This document shows positions 8,670-18,362 of a stretch of 64,000 bases of DNA, one piece after another. The DNA is from Flammeovirgaceae bacterium 311. Lineage in GTDB: Bacteria > Bacteroidota > Bacteroidia > Cytophagales > Cyclobacteriaceae. The notes under the pieces are model-generated. The model was given only the letters and a program-made list of their open reading frames with translations, did no database searches and was not told the DNA's origin. Numbering within the stretch: position 1 is the stretch's first letter; the number at the start of each line of letters is the position of its first letter. Location: the NCBI GenBank assembly GCA_000597885.1, contig CP004371.1:2806501-2870500 (forward strand), in the 5' to 3' direction. A program made the position numbers and the translations under genes.

Positions 8670-9152
8670 CTATGCCCTGTCGGTAAATTTTAGGTTGTTT
8701 AAAATTGCATCAATGGCTTTGGCAATGCGCGCTACCCGGGTATCTTCAGTTTTTGCGCTGTAGATCCAGTCTATATAAGCTTTTTGTTCCCCCTCTGTAA
8801 AGCGCATAAAATTCTGGCGTGCCTGAGGCTCATCCTGCAGGCAAAGCAGCAGCTCCTGTGGTACCTCCAGAGGGGCATTATCGGCATACAGCACAACCTT
8901 TACCCAATCGCCTTCTTTTTTGCCAATCTTCTTCCTGATCTCGGCTTTCACCGGCAGAAAGAGCCTGCTATCACCCATGGGCATCAGGTGGCAACTTTTT
9001 ATTTCGAGCCCATCAATTGTTCCCCTCACCTTAACCCAGCCAAAATGTGCTTTTTTATCCTGCGGAATTTCAGGAATGGCTGCGTAGGTCCAGCCGCCTT
9101 TGCCGGGAAATTTCTCCAGCAGGTACTCCTTCTCGACCAGGGGTGCATCCAT
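8670..9152 (-). CDS. YdeI / DUF1905 domain protein
   Basis: A 160-residue soluble protein. Residues 1-80 form a DUF1905 beta-barrel-like domain (WTYAAIPEIP, then FGWVKVRGTIDG), and the C-terminal helices match the bacteriocin-protection YdeI/OmpD-associated family (FTEGEQKAYIDWIYSAKTEDTRVARI). Function in the family is poorly defined. The gene sits 24 bases before the DUF1080 gene and 42 bases after the broken lipoprotein gene, so all three were probably one transcript. Confidence 0.85.
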   Translation of the reverse strand: MDAPLVEKEYLLEKFPGKGGWTYAAIPEIPQDKKAHFGWVKVRGTIDGLEIKSCHLMPMGDSRLFLPVKAEIRKKIGKKEGDWVKVVLYADNAPLEVPQELLLCLQDEPQARQNFMRFTEGEQKAYIDWIYSAKTEDTRVARIAKAIDAILNNLKFTDRA

Positions 9153-9194
9153 GGTGTTGTGCTTTACAAAGTAGTGGCAGCCTGTGCTGATGCT

Positions 9195-9662
9195 TTATTC
9201 TTCCGGGGTATTGTTGTAGTAGGTATAGTCTTTGGTGATCAGGCCATTTTCGACTGTAAAAATAGTGCATATCGGCAGGCTCCATTTCGTACCATCTGGT
9301 GCCGAGCCGGAAGATACAAACTCAACCACTACATGATTTGCGCCGGAAGGATAAACATTCACCACTTCGTCTTTTATATCCGGAAACATCTCACCCATCT
9401 CCTGGTACTTGGCAGCAATCTCCTCCCTTGTCTGCGGCACTGCCTCCAGACCAAAGGCAGGATCTTTGAATTCAGCAGGGTTGCTGTAGAGACTAGCCAT
9501 CGCGGTCCAGTTGTGTGCGTTAAAATGCTCTTAAACCTTGTTTACAATTTCAACATTCTGCTCAGATGCATTGAGGCTGGCAAGGCTGGTTTCTTTCTCT
9601 GGCTTATTGCAGGCTACCAGTAGCAGCACTGATAAGGCTGCAATCATTAGTTTGTTGCTCAT
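9195..9662 (-). pseudogene. NTF2-like (SnoaL-type) lipoprotein gene interrupted by one in-frame stop
   Basis: Translation from ATG 9662 gives a lipoprotein signal with lipobox LLLVAC (Cys18), then a linker, then a TAA at codon 44 (bases 9531-9533). The same frame continues without shift as EHFNAHNWTAMASLYSNP and a full NTF2-like fold to the stop at 9195. The sense of the protein runs straight through the stop, as expected for a single-base nonsense change from a Tyr, Lys, Gln or Glu codon. An internal ATG at 9500 could give a 101-residue fragment lacking its first helix and export signal. A sequencing error is the main alternative. Confidence 0.75.
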
Positions 9663-9840
9663 ATGGATAAATTGGTAATTCCTTAAAAAAACAGCTTTGA
9701 CACACCCCTCCGGTTCACCTTCTTAAAAGGCTGGTGTTAACAGGCACATAATGCGCCCAGGTTGCACCTGGTCTTAGGCATTGTTAATTCTCAATGACTA
9801 TATGATCTCCTGTTACTAACCCCAGTGGCCAATCACCCGC

Positions 9841-10554
9841 TCACTCACTCACATGAGCCTGTGCAGGGTTTCTGGCCTCCAGGCGCTCAAACTGACTTAG
9901 GCGGTATCCGATTATACCTGCATGGACATCTATCGCAGCATGCAGCGTGATGACGATCCAGATATTGTTGGTAAAATAATAAATAGTGCTGAACAAAATA
10001 CCAAGAAAAAATGAACTAAACAGGTTTTGTTTGCCGCTGCCAATGTGGGTAATGGCGAAAAGAGCATTTACGACAACTAAGGCGATGCTGATGTGTGTAT
10101 AATCCAGCAGAAATTCAAAGAGAAAAAGCCTGAAAATAATCTCTTCGCATATGCCCGCACTCAGAGAAAGCCCGGTGAACCACCTTAATTCCTTTGGTGT
10201 CTTGGGCAGGTAGTGGTAGATGTACTCCATATTAGCTTTTACAACAGAGGCTGTTTTTATTGTAATTTTAGCCTGTATTGTCTGGAAAATTATAAAGGCA
10301 ACAAGCAGTATCGATAAAATTATACCAGTGGTATTGAAGACAGGGTAAAAATCATCAATCAGGCTGTTACGAAGAACTGCCCTGAACACAATCAGCGCAG
10401 TAGCCAGCCAAAAGATCACTATAGTTCTTTTGTAATCTGTCAGCCTGTACTTTCCGTCTAACCTGATACTGTTGTGGATCTTCCGATAGGTCAGTACAAA
10501 GTACAAGGGGTAAACAAAGCCGACCAATGCTGCCACGATATAAGTTAAATTCAT
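9841..10554 (-). CDS. CPBP family intramembrane glutamic protease (Rce1/Abi type)
   Basis: A 237-residue multi-spanning membrane protein. Motif 1 of the CPBP family is present as ICEEIIFRLFLFEFLL (the EExxxR motif), motif 2 as NALFAITHI with the conserved His, and motif 3 as ITLHAAID. These residues form the active site of Rce1-type prenyl-protein endopeptidases and bacterial Abi relatives. A first set of about four helices precedes them. The gene is monocistronic on the minus strand. The 178 bases downstream, up to the broken lipoprotein gene, show nothing else. Confidence 0.9.
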   Translation of the reverse strand: MNLTYIVAALVGFVYPLYFVLTYRKIHNSIRLDGKYRLTDYKRTIVIFWLATALIVFRAVLRNSLIDDFYPVFNTTGIILSILLVAFIIFQTIQAKITIKTASVVKANMEYIYHYLPKTPKELRWFTGLSLSAGICEEIIFRLFLFEFLLDYTHISIALVVVNALFAITHIGSGKQNLFSSFFLGILFSTIYYFTNNIWIVITLHAAIDVHAGIIGYRLSQFERLEARNPAQAHVSE

Positions 10555-10655
10555 CTTATAATAACCTCTGAATAATAGACCTTCAAAACATCAGGGACTG
10601 CCGGATGCCTACACCTCAAAGCCTTTAATGTAGCAGTTTAGTAGATGAAAGGCAA

Positions 10656-11267
10656 TTAGCTATGGCTGTTATTATATAATTGTTGTTTACCATTGCTTCT
10701 ATTTTCCCAATCCTCTTCGAGAATCGCAAATTCATAGTTATCAGACCAGCCCTCTTTCAGTGGCAGTACTTTTCTTTTATGTCCTTCTTTCAGCATACCT
10801 GCTTTTTCCAGCACTTTAATGGAGCCCGTATTGGCTGTTGCACATCCGGCTTCAATTCTATGCAGTTTTAAGTTTGAAAACCCAAAATCAAGTACTTTTT
10901 CCAGGGCTTCGGTAGCATATCCTTTCCGCCAGTGTTCTACATGCAGTTTATACCATACCTCTCCGGTCCTGAATTTTGGTTTTCCGCATTTCAGAGCAAT
11001 CAGCCCTATGAAAGTATCAGTTTCTTTGCTCCTGATGCTAAAGGTAAAGGCGGTGCTTATTTCTGCTTCTGCTGCAGCTATCCATTCCTGAACAATGTTA
11101 ACTGTCTGCTCCACGGACTCCGGAATACCCAGCGTATTGTATCGGTCAGTTTCCGGAAGAGTATGCAATTCATGGATATCCGGCAGGTCCTCTAACTGTA
11201 CTAAGGCTAAGTTAAGTCTATGAGTTGATAGGGTTAGATCCATTGTGTTTAGAATATGTGAAATCAT
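10656..11267 (-). CDS. GNAT family N-acetyltransferase (RimJ/RimL type)
   Basis: The product has 203 residues if started at ATG 11267, which overlaps the upstream stop as ATGA; Met 11243 is an alternative. The GNAT fold is clear: LSTHRLNLALVQLEDLPDI strand-helix, then GEVWYKLHVEHWRKGYATEALEKVL containing the acetyl-CoA-binding loop, and ANTGSIKVLEKAGM typical of RimJ/RimL/RimI-like enzymes. It would acetylate a protein N-terminus or a small amine in the cytoplasm; the substrate is unknown. It is translationally coupled to the membrane methyltransferase-like gene upstream. Confidence 0.9.
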   Translation of the reverse strand: MISHILNTMDLTLSTHRLNLALVQLEDLPDIHELHTLPETDRYNTLGIPESVEQTVNIVQEWIAAAEAEISTAFTFSIRSKETDTFIGLIALKCGKPKFRTGEVWYKLHVEHWRKGYATEALEKVLDFGFSNLKLHRIEAGCATANTGSIKVLEKAGMLKEGHKRKVLPLKEGWSDNYEFAILEEDWENRSNGKQQLYNNSHS

Positions 11268-11869
11268 ACCCGCCTCTTCTTCCCAAGCTTCGGAATGATC
11301 ATGGGTACTTTTTGTCTGTACTGGCGGTAGGCATCGCCAAACTGCTGCTCCAGGTCCCGTTCCTCTAACCTGATTCCTACAAAGAGATAGATAATAACCA
11401 CAACCGTTGTAATAAGGTTGGCAAGGGTTGGCATGTAGAACCAAAAGCCAAGAATAAACAGCAGCATAGCCAGGTAGAGCGGATGGCGGACCTGCGCCAG
11501 GATTCCATGCGTTTTTAACCCGCCCTGATCGGCAGTATGTTCTGTCACAGGCTTCAGGCCCACAAATTCCTGGAAAGAATACACCCGGAATGCCTGCCGG
11601 AACGCAAGAACGCTTAAGGTCGCCAGGATCAGCCCTACATAACGGTAGGTTTCCTCCTCAGGCAGCAGGCGCTCATGCGAAATAATAGCATTATAAAATA
11701 ATATGCCGAGCAGGCCAAGAGAAGAACCAAGGCTGTAGAACAGCCGGTAATGGGGCATTAGCCAGCGCAGATGGCGCGAAAACCAGTCCTTCATCCAGGG
11801 GCGGGCAAAAAGGCTGTGCAGCAGGAAATACAGCACCCACAAGATAACTAAGAGAAGATATGGGCTCAT
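11264..11869 (-). CDS. Isoprenylcysteine carboxyl-methyltransferase-like membrane protein
   Basis: A 201-residue protein with about five membrane helices. The C-terminal region matches the ICMT/PEMT-type membrane methyltransferase family: a VRHPLYLAMLLFILGFW segment, then the conserved double-acid LEERDLEQQFGDAYRQYRQKV. The N-terminal part resembles the NnrU/mDUF-like extension common in bacterial members. It should bind S-adenosylmethionine at the membrane, but the methyl acceptor in bacteria is generally unknown. Its stop overlaps the GNAT start by four bases. Confidence 0.85.
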   Translation of the reverse strand: MSPYLLLVILWVLYFLLHSLFARPWMKDWFSRHLRWLMPHYRLFYSLGSSLGLLGILFYNAIISHERLLPEEETYRYVGLILATLSVLAFRQAFRVYSFQEFVGLKPVTEHTADQGGLKTHGILAQVRHPLYLAMLLFILGFWFYMPTLANLITTVVVIIYLFVGIRLEERDLEQQFGDAYRQYRQKVPMIIPKLGKKRRV

Positions 11870-11947
11870 GGTAGCAAATTACTATATTTGAGCGTCTTTT
11901 CCGGCAGTTTATTGTATTGCTGAACACCAGAACTAGCTTTTTTACCT

Positions 11948-13159
11948 ATGCTTAAGATTGGCCTTATCCGCGAAGGCAAGCGTCCTATTGACCGGCGGGT
12001 ACCCCTTACGCCCCAACAGGCAGCCACCTTTAACAGCCAATATAAAGAGGCTACTATTGCCGTTCAATCCAGCCACATCCGTTGCTTTACCGACGAGGAA
12101 TACATGGAAGCAGGACTAGCTGTGGAGGATGATATGCACGATTATGATGTACTGATGGGCATCAAAGAAGTGCCGCTGGATGAGCTGATCTCCCACAAAA
12201 CCTATCTCTTCTTTTCTCATACCATTAAAAAACAGTCCTACAACCGCCAGCTGCTGCAGGAGATCCTGAACAGGAACATACGCCTGATAGATTATGAGCG
12301 CATCACCGACGAAGAAGGAAACAGACTGGTAGCTTTTGGAAAATGGGCCGGCATAGTAGGCGCCTATAATGCCATCTGGACCTGGGGGCGCCGCTATGGT
12401 ACCTTCGATCTGCGCCGGGCACACGATTTTTATGATTACCAGGAGCTGAAAAAAGAATTCAAAAAAGTAAAGCTGCCGGCCATAAAGATTATTCTAACCG
12501 GTGGCGGAAGAGTGGCCATAGGAGCAATTGAGGTACTGGAAGCCATGGGCATACGGCGGGTAAGCCCGGAAGAGCTGCTGCAGGGATCACTTACCGAAGC
12601 AGTGTACGCACAGCTCAACAGCCGCCACTACCACTATCGCCGCAGCGATAATGGTTTTGATCAGGAGGAGTTCTACCAGCATCCGGAGCTGTACGATTCA
12701 TCTTTTGCGCAGTTCTACCGTGTGGCCGACCTCTTGATTGCCGCTGCTTACTGGCACCCGGCAGCGCCTGTGCTCTTCTCTCCGCACGAAGCTGCAGCAG
12801 AAGATTTTAAGATTAAAGTGATCGCCGATATTACCTGCGACATCGAAGGCTCCATTCCCTCTACCAAAAAGCCCTGCAATGTAATAGAGCCCATTTATGA
12901 CTATGATCCGGCCAGCGACAGCATAGCCACCCCCCTCTCCGGCGAAAAAAATATCACGGTAATGGCCATTGATAATCTGCCCTGCGAGCTGCCGCGCGAT
13001 GCCTCCGAGAGCTTTGGCCGGGACCTGATGCAGCACGTAATGCCCCACTTCGAGAATGGCGACAGGCAGGGAATTCTGGCCCGGGCAACCGTAGCGGAAG
13101 AGGGCAGGCTAACGCCTGCGTACGCCTACCTGCAGGATTATGTAGATGGAAAGGAGTAA
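11948..13159 (+). CDS. NAD(P)-dependent oxidoreductase, alanine/saccharopine dehydrogenase-like
   Basis: This 403-residue protein has the alanine dehydrogenase/PNT N-terminal domain (KIGLIREGKRPIDRRVPLTP) with the substrate-binding Arg/Lys region, and a C-terminal Rossmann domain (KIILTGGGRVAIGAIEVLEAMG). The architecture is that of lysine-forming saccharopine dehydrogenases (Lys1-like) and related enzymes. The later half (CDIEGSIPSTKKPCNVIEPIYDYD) is typical of the saccharopine-dehydrogenase-like branch. The physiological substrate is not established from sequence. It stands alone between a divergent methyltransferase-like gene and convergent corA. Confidence 0.82.
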   Translation: MLKIGLIREGKRPIDRRVPLTPQQAATFNSQYKEATIAVQSSHIRCFTDEEYMEAGLAVEDDMHDYDVLMGIKEVPLDELISHKTYLFFSHTIKKQSYNRQLLQEILNRNIRLIDYERITDEEGNRLVAFGKWAGIVGAYNAIWTWGRRYGTFDLRRAHDFYDYQELKKEFKKVKLPAIKIILTGGGRVAIGAIEVLEAMGIRRVSPEELLQGSLTEAVYAQLNSRHYHYRRSDNGFDQEEFYQHPELYDSSFAQFYRVADLLIAAAYWHPAAPVLFSPHEAAAEDFKIKVIADITCDIEGSIPSTKKPCNVIEPIYDYDPASDSIATPLSGEKNITVMAIDNLPCELPRDASESFGRDLMQHVMPHFENGDRQGILARATVAEEGRLTPAYAYLQDYVDGKE

Positions 13160-13166
13160 CCCTAAC

Positions 13167-14279
13167 TCACAACCACTTTTTCTTTCTGAATATAATTAGC
13201 ATCATGATGGCAAGACCAATCATCACCAGCCACACAAACAGATAACCATAGCGCCACTTTAGTTCGGGAAACACCTCGAAGTTCATGCCATACACCCCTA
13301 CAATAAAGGTAAGGGGAATGAAGATGGTGGAGATGATGGTAAGCACACGCATAACTTCGTTGGTGCGGCTACCCACTGTAGAGTGGTACAGATCGGCCAT
13401 GCCCTTAAGCAGATCACGCGTTACCTCCACAATGTCGATGATCTGCGTCATGTGGTCAGAAACATCCCGCAGGTAAATTTGGGTCTGGTCCTGAATCAGG
13501 ACGAAATCGCCACGCTCCAGGCGGTACATCACATCACGCAGCGGCCATACCGATCGCCAGATGGTGAGCATCTCCCGCTTCAGGTGGTAAACAGTATCAA
13601 AATTTTCTTTCGAGGCATCGGTAAGCAGCTGCTCTTCGAGTTGGTCGGCACGCTCATCGATCCTATCTAGGATTACAAAATAGTTATCAACCACTGTGTC
13701 TATAAGGGCGTAGAGCAGATAATCGGCACCTGCACTCCTGATACGGCCCCTGCCGGCACGTAAGCGGCTGCGCACCGGCTCAAAGGTGTCTCCGGGCCGT
13801 TCCTGAAAAGAGAGCACAAAGTCAGGACCCAGCACCAGGCTTATCTGTTCCAGGCCTACACTGGCCTTTTCTTCATCGTATTCCAGTACCTTCAGCACCA
13901 CATACAGGTAGCCCTCCATTGATTCTACCTTGGGCCGCTGGCGGGTGCTAACAATATCTTCTATCGTAAGGGGGTGAATATTGAAGTGCTTGCAGATCTG
14001 CTCCACCAGCACCACATCATGAACGCCATCAACATTTATCCAGGTAGTTCCATTTTTACTAACTGCATCAATTGCTTTCTGTGGCGATTCAGGAAAAGAT
14101 TCCTTAAGCCCATCCTCATCGTAAGCAAACAGCTGCATACTGATGGGGGCATCTGCATTTTCGCCGGTATACATGATAGAGCCAGGCGGAAGCCCTACCT
14201 TTCTTTTGTTGCGTATTGAAGCTGCTATATTCTGGGCAGTTTTAAGTGCCTGGCGTGTTTTAGATTTTTTTTCCGGCAT
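13167..14279 (-). CDS. corA: Magnesium/cobalt transporter CorA
   Basis: A 370-residue CorA protein. The long N-terminal cytoplasmic domain (WINVDGVHDVVLVEQICKHF and a helical willow region) is followed by two C-terminal membrane helices separated by the signature GMN selectivity motif (VGVYGMNFEVFPE). The basic tail FRKKKWL is typical. It forms a pentameric channel for Mg2+ or Co2+ in the inner membrane. The gene ends only eight bases from the convergent oxidoreductase gene. The N-terminal 40 residues are extra and basic compared with short CorA proteins. Confidence 0.96.
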   Translation of the reverse strand: MPEKKSKTRQALKTAQNIAASIRNKRKVGLPPGSIMYTGENADAPISMQLFAYDEDGLKESFPESPQKAIDAVSKNGTTWINVDGVHDVVLVEQICKHFNIHPLTIEDIVSTRQRPKVESMEGYLYVVLKVLEYDEEKASVGLEQISLVLGPDFVLSFQERPGDTFEPVRSRLRAGRGRIRSAGADYLLYALIDTVVDNYFVILDRIDERADQLEEQLLTDASKENFDTVYHLKREMLTIWRSVWPLRDVMYRLERGDFVLIQDQTQIYLRDVSDHMTQIIDIVEVTRDLLKGMADLYHSTVGSRTNEVMRVLTIISTIFIPLTFIVGVYGMNFEVFPELKWRYGYLFVWLVMIGLAIMMLIIFRKKKWL

Positions 14280-14447
14280 TTCTTTTTACTACAATTGTTG
14301 AGCTGCAGGTACTGCAAAGCCTTCCCTGGCACATCATCTCCCAATCTCAGCTGCTGATAACCCACAAGATATTGATTCTTTACCGATATGCAAAGTCAAT
14401 AGCTGCGCCTCCGGTTGCGAGAAGAGATTTCAGAAATTGCCGGGCAC

Positions 14448-14479
14448 AAAAAAAGCGACTGCCAGGTAAGGCAGCCGCT
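14448..14479 (-). terminator. Intrinsic terminator downstream of rho
   Basis: Read on the minus strand, AGCGGCTGCC pairs with GGCAGTCGCT (one mismatch) around a 6-base loop, and a run of seven T follows. It lies 25 bases past the rho stop. Confidence 0.85.
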
Positions 14480-14504
14480 CTCTTATAATAATTATATCAG
14501 ATGG

Positions 14505-16604
14505 TTATCCATTCATGGATACCAGAAACTCGTCGTTATCGCGGGTGCCGCGCATTCTTTCAAGCAGGAACTCCATGGCCTCCTGAGAGTTCATGTCGCT
14601 CATAAACTTGCGCAGGATCCATACACGCTGCAGGGTTTCCTTGTCCATCAGCAGATCTTCGCGGCGGGTACCTGAAGCAGGCACATCAATTGCAGGATAG
14701 ATACGGCGGTTGGAAAGTTTACGATCCAGCTGAAGCTCCATGTTACCGGTACCTTTGAATTCTTCAAAGATTACCTCATCCATTTTAGAGCCTGTTTCGA
14801 TCAGGGCGGTAGCAATAATTGTAAGCGAACCACCATTTTCTACGTTACGGGCTGCACCAAAGAAACGCTTTGGCTTGTGCAGGGCGTTGGCATCCACACC
14901 ACCGGAAAGAATTTTACCGGAAGAAGGAACCACGGTGTTATAAGCACGGGCAAGGCGCGTAATGGAGTCTAGCAGAATTACCACATCGTGGCCGCACTCT
15001 ACCATTCTCTTTGCTTTTTGCAATACAATGCTCGATACTTTTACGTGACGCTCTGCCTGCTCATCAAAAGTAGAGGCAATTACCTCTGCCTTTACGCTGC
15101 GGGCCATGTCGGTAACCTCTTCAGGTCGCTCGTCAATCAGCAGGATGATCAGGTAACACTCAGGATGATTCTCGGCAATGGCATTGGCAATTTGCTTCAG
15201 CAGCACCGTTTTACCGGTTTTAGGCTGTGCCACAATCATACCACGCTGGCCTTTGCCAATAGGGGCAAAAAGGTCGAGGATACGGTTGCTGTAATCGCCG
15301 GAGGTGGTACTTAAACGAAGCTTTTCCTGTGGGAACAGCGGCGTAAGGTGCTCAAAACCAATACGGTCGCGTACTTCTTCAGGTGTTTTGCCATTGATGG
15401 TTTCCACGCGCAGCAGGGCAAAGTATTTCTCGCCTTCTTTTGGCGGGCGAATCTGACCTTTTACCGTATCGCCGGTTTTAAGGTTGAAAAGCTTGATCTG
15501 AGAAGGAGAAACGTAGATATCGTCGGGAGAAGCAAGGTAGTGGTAATCGCTGGAGCGCAGAAAGCCATAGCCATCCTGCATAATTTCCAGTACCCCTTCG
15601 CTGGAGACAATACCATCAAATTCTTTTACCGGTGCAGGTGTAATTGCATTAGCATCCCGGCGGCTCTCATTGGCAACAGGGGCATCTGCCTCTTGTGGTG
15701 CCGAATCACGATCGCGGTTGCGGTCCGGGCGTTCACGTTTGTCAGGACGTCCTTCACCACGATCGGGGCGATCATTCCTACGGTCAGTCCTTTCACCACG
15801 TTCTGCCTGAGCATCGCCACGGCGGCTTTCCTGATCTTCGTCCTGTCCACGGCGGTCATCACCTCTACGGTCATCTCCACCACGGCGTCCTTCTGCACGG
15901 TCTTCACCGCGACGGTCACCACCTCTGCGATCGTCGCCACGGCGGTCATCACCACGAGGACGCTGGTTGCGCGGACGGCTTTCAGTTGATTCGCCTTCTG
16001 CGTTTACACTGGTTTCAGGTTCTTCTTCAACAGGCGTAACGTTCACACGGCGGGCAATCCTTGCCTGGCGGCGATCCTCCTCCTGCTGACGTTGCTGATC
16101 ATCTTTGTTCTGTCCGTCACGGGCAGCACCATCAGCACCAGGCTTATCCTGTGTTGCTTCAGCAGAAATAGCTTTGTCCTGGTTACGGTCTGGTTTGTCC
16201 TGGCTACGCTCCCGCTCCTGGCGGGGCCTTTCCGGACCGGGTTTCTCAGACCTGTTCCTGTCCGGCCCAGTCCTCTCTTTACGAGGCTTGTCGGGGCCGC
16301 CGGATCTATCCTGACCGGGTCTATCCTGACCGGATCTTTCCTGAACAGCAGTATCATCTGCTGCTACTACTACTTCCTCTTCTTCTACAGCACTATCTGC
16401 TGCAGTAGACGGTTCTTCTACAGGAACAGGAGGAGCTGCTCTTCTTTTGGGAAGGGCATTCTCAGGCATTACAGCCTGCTGATCCAAAATCTTGTAGATT
16501 AATTCTTTTTTGGGCAGTTTTTTGTAGTTTTTTACGCCCATTTCCTCTGCAATCTCTTTCAGTTCCGAAAGTAGCCTGAGATTTAGTTCTTCAATTTTGT
16601 ACAT
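14505..16604 (-). CDS. rho: Transcription termination factor Rho with long disordered insertion
   Basis: This 699-residue Rho (E. coli Rho has 419) begins with a Rho_N helix domain (residues 1-50). About 275 low-complexity residues follow (roughly 52-327), rich in Arg, Asp, Gly, Glu and Gln with RRGDDRRG-like repeats. The cold-shock-like RNA-binding domain ([14 protein letters not shown]) comes next, then the RecA-type ATPase with Walker A AQPKTGKT near residue 461 and Walker [12 protein letters not shown]. It is a hexameric RNA helicase ending untranslated transcripts. Such insertions are known in Bacteroidota Rho proteins. Short DNA repeats inside the insert (16300-16335) suggest slippage-driven expansion. 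Confidence 0.97.
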   Translation of the reverse strand: MYKIEELNLRLLSELKEIAEEMGVKNYKKLPKKELIYKILDQQAVMPENALPKRRAAPPVPVEEPSTAADSAVEEEEVVVAADDTAVQERSGQDRPGQDRSGGPDKPRKERTGPDRNRSEKPGPERPRQERERSQDKPDRNQDKAISAEATQDKPGADGAARDGQNKDDQQRQQEEDRRQARIARRVNVTPVEEEPETSVNAEGESTESRPRNQRPRGDDRRGDDRRGGDRRGEDRAEGRRGGDDRRGDDRRGQDEDQESRRGDAQAERGERTDRRNDRPDRGEGRPDKRERPDRNRDRDSAPQEADAPVANESRRDANAITPAPVKEFDGIVSSEGVLEIMQDGYGFLRSSDYHYLASPDDIYVSPSQIKLFNLKTGDTVKGQIRPPKEGEKYFALLRVETINGKTPEEVRDRIGFEHLTPLFPQEKLRLSTTSGDYSNRILDLFAPIGKGQRGMIVAQPKTGKTVLLKQIANAIAENHPECYLIILLIDERPEEVTDMARSVKAEVIASTFDEQAERHVKVSSIVLQKAKRMVECGHDVVILLDSITRLARAYNTVVPSSGKILSGGVDANALHKPKRFFGAARNVENGGSLTIIATALIETGSKMDEVIFEEFKGTGNMELQLDRKLSNRRIYPAIDVPASGTRREDLLMDKETLQRVWILRKFMSDMNSQEAMEFLLERMRGTRDNDEFLVSMNG

Positions 16605-16895
16605 ATCCGGGTGTTAGAACAACGAGTCGGAATGACTACCTAACGAGGGTTGAAATACCTTAAAAGATGAATTATTTATTCCTAAACTGGGTGCTAAAGG
16701 TCTTTAAGAAAAGCTTACCTGCCTATAGCCCGGGGACGGCGAACGTCTGAAAGGTGCACAAGTATAGCTAGTATGCTACGAATTCGCAAGATTTTTGCCA
16801 AATTTTATCTTTAGCCAAAAAAGCCTTTAACCGGAAGCTTAAAGCTGAAAAAATAGTTAATTTTACAGCTAACGCAAGGAATAACCCCTTACGGC

Positions 16896-18179
16896 ATGCT
16901 ATCAGTATCCTATATCAAAGATAACAAAGACATTGTTATAACTGGTCTCTTAAAGAAAAAGTTTAAGCAGGCTGAAGAAAGTATTGAAAAAGTACTCTCG
17001 CTCGACGAAAACCGGCGTACCACCCAGAAGCGGATGGACGATTTGCTGGCCGAGCAAAATATGGCTTCGAAGCAGATTGGCCAGCTCATGCAGCAGGGCA
17101 AACGCGAGGAAGCCGAAGCCGCCAAAGCCAGGGTGAGCGAGCTGAAACTGGAAAGCAAAGAACTGGGCGACCGGCTGCAGCAATACAGCGACGAGCTTAC
17201 CCAGCTGCTCTACACCATTCCCAATGTACCGCACGAGCGCGTACCGGAAGGCAATGGCGCAGACGATAATGTGGAGGTAGACAGCGGCGGCGCAAAACCC
17301 GAACTGGGTGCCGGTGCCCTGCCCCACTGGGAGCTTATAAAAGAGTACGACCTGATCGATTTTGAACTGGGTATCAAAATTACCGGTGCCGGCTTTCCGG
17401 TTTATAAAGGCAAAGGTGCCCGCCTGCAGCGAGCGCTCATTAACTTTTTCCTGGACGAAGCCCTGGCAGCAGGCTATACGGAATACACCCCGCCACTGCT
17501 GGTAAATGAAGCCAGCGGTTATGGCACCGGTCAGCTCCCCGATAAGGAAGGCCAGATGTACCACGCCACTGCCGATAACCTGTACCTGATCCCTACTGCA
17601 GAGGTACCTATTACTAACCTGTTCCGCGATGTGATTTTGCAGGAAGCGGAGCTGCCCGTAAAATGTGTTGGCTACACCCCCTGCTTCAGGCGCGAAGCCG
17701 GCTCCTGGGGCGCCCATGTACGCGGCCTCAACCGCCTGCACCAGTTCGACAAGGTAGAGATTGTGCAAATAGCCAGGCCGGAAGACTCCTATAACATTCT
17801 GGAAGAGATGCGCCTGCACGCCACCAGTCTGCTTAAAAAGCTGGAGCTTCCCTACCGCGCTATTACACTCTGCGGCGGCGATATTGGCTTTACTACTGCC
17901 TTCACCTACGACCTGGAGGTGTGGAGCGCTGCCCAGGAGCGCTGGCTGGAGGTAAGCTCTGTGAGCAATTTCGAGACCTACCAGAGCAACCGTTTAAGAT
18001 TACGTTACAAGCCGGAAGAAGGAAAAGGAAATCTGCCCGCCCACACCTTGAACGGTAGTGCCCTGGCCCTTCCGCGCATTATGGCCGCCCTGCTGGAAAA
18101 CAACCAGACCCCGGAAGGCATCCGCATTCCAAAAGCGCTGCAGCCTTACTGCGGCTTTGAGATGATTAGGAAGGTGTGA
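16896..18179 (+). CDS. serS: Serine--tRNA ligase
   Basis: A class II synthetase of 427 residues. The N-terminal coiled-coil arm that contacts the long variable arm of tRNA-Ser covers about residues 25-110. The catalytic core has motif 2 (VGYTPCFRREAGSWG) and motif 3 (LNGSALALPRIMAALLENNQ). It charges tRNA-Ser and tRNA-Sec-type substrates in the cytoplasm. The 291 bases separating it from divergent rho should hold both promoters, though I could not fix them. The stop is followed directly by a dispersed repeat element. Confidence 0.98.
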   Translation: MLSVSYIKDNKDIVITGLLKKKFKQAEESIEKVLSLDENRRTTQKRMDDLLAEQNMASKQIGQLMQQGKREEAEAAKARVSELKLESKELGDRLQQYSDELTQLLYTIPNVPHERVPEGNGADDNVEVDSGGAKPELGAGALPHWELIKEYDLIDFELGIKITGAGFPVYKGKGARLQRALINFFLDEALAAGYTEYTPPLLVNEASGYGTGQLPDKEGQMYHATADNLYLIPTAEVPITNLFRDVILQEAELPVKCVGYTPCFRREAGSWGAHVRGLNRLHQFDKVEIVQIARPEDSYNILEEMRLHATSLLKKLELPYRAITLCGGDIGFTTAFTYDLEVWSAAQERWLEVSSVSNFETYQSNRLRLRYKPEEGKGNLPAHTLNGSALALPRIMAALLENNQTPEGIRIPKALQPYCGFEMIRKV

Positions 18180-18181
18180 GG

Positions 18182-18362
18182 TTTCAGGTATCGGGTATGA
18201 GGTATGGGGTATGAGGACAGGAGATAAGATACCTGTTCATATGATTGACTGATTGGCTTCACTGTTCCATAGCAGGATACATTGCTGTTGCTTTGTTGCT
18301 GTCTGCTGCAGTATCTAACCCATACCGCAAAGCTCATTCCCGATACCTCATACCCCATACCT
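18182..18362. repeat. Dispersed intergenic repeat A, copy 1
   Basis: About 180 bases fill the whole gap between the convergent 3' ends of serS and the antiporter gene. Both ends carry degenerate tandem heptamers of the form GGTATGR (18187-18215) and their complement (18340-18362). The centre is unique sequence including GCAACAGCAATG-type words on the minus strand. The reverse complement closely matches 24441-24587. The structure resembles a non-autonomous palindromic element, but no transposase is present in the window. Confidence 0.8.

Noticed and set aside
15630-16335. Repetitive Arg/Asp-rich coding sequence as a possible assembly error or inserted element
   Set aside because: The frame stays open across the region and low-complexity inserts at this place are normal for Rho in this phylum.
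16950-17819. 289-codon open frame antisense to serS
   Set aside because: It is a shadow of serS with no start context or recognised motif.
18180-18362. serS/antiporter gap as an ordinary terminator
   Set aside because: The inverted ends are 7-base tandem words 110 bases apart and the whole sequence recurs at 24441-24587, which a terminator would not do.
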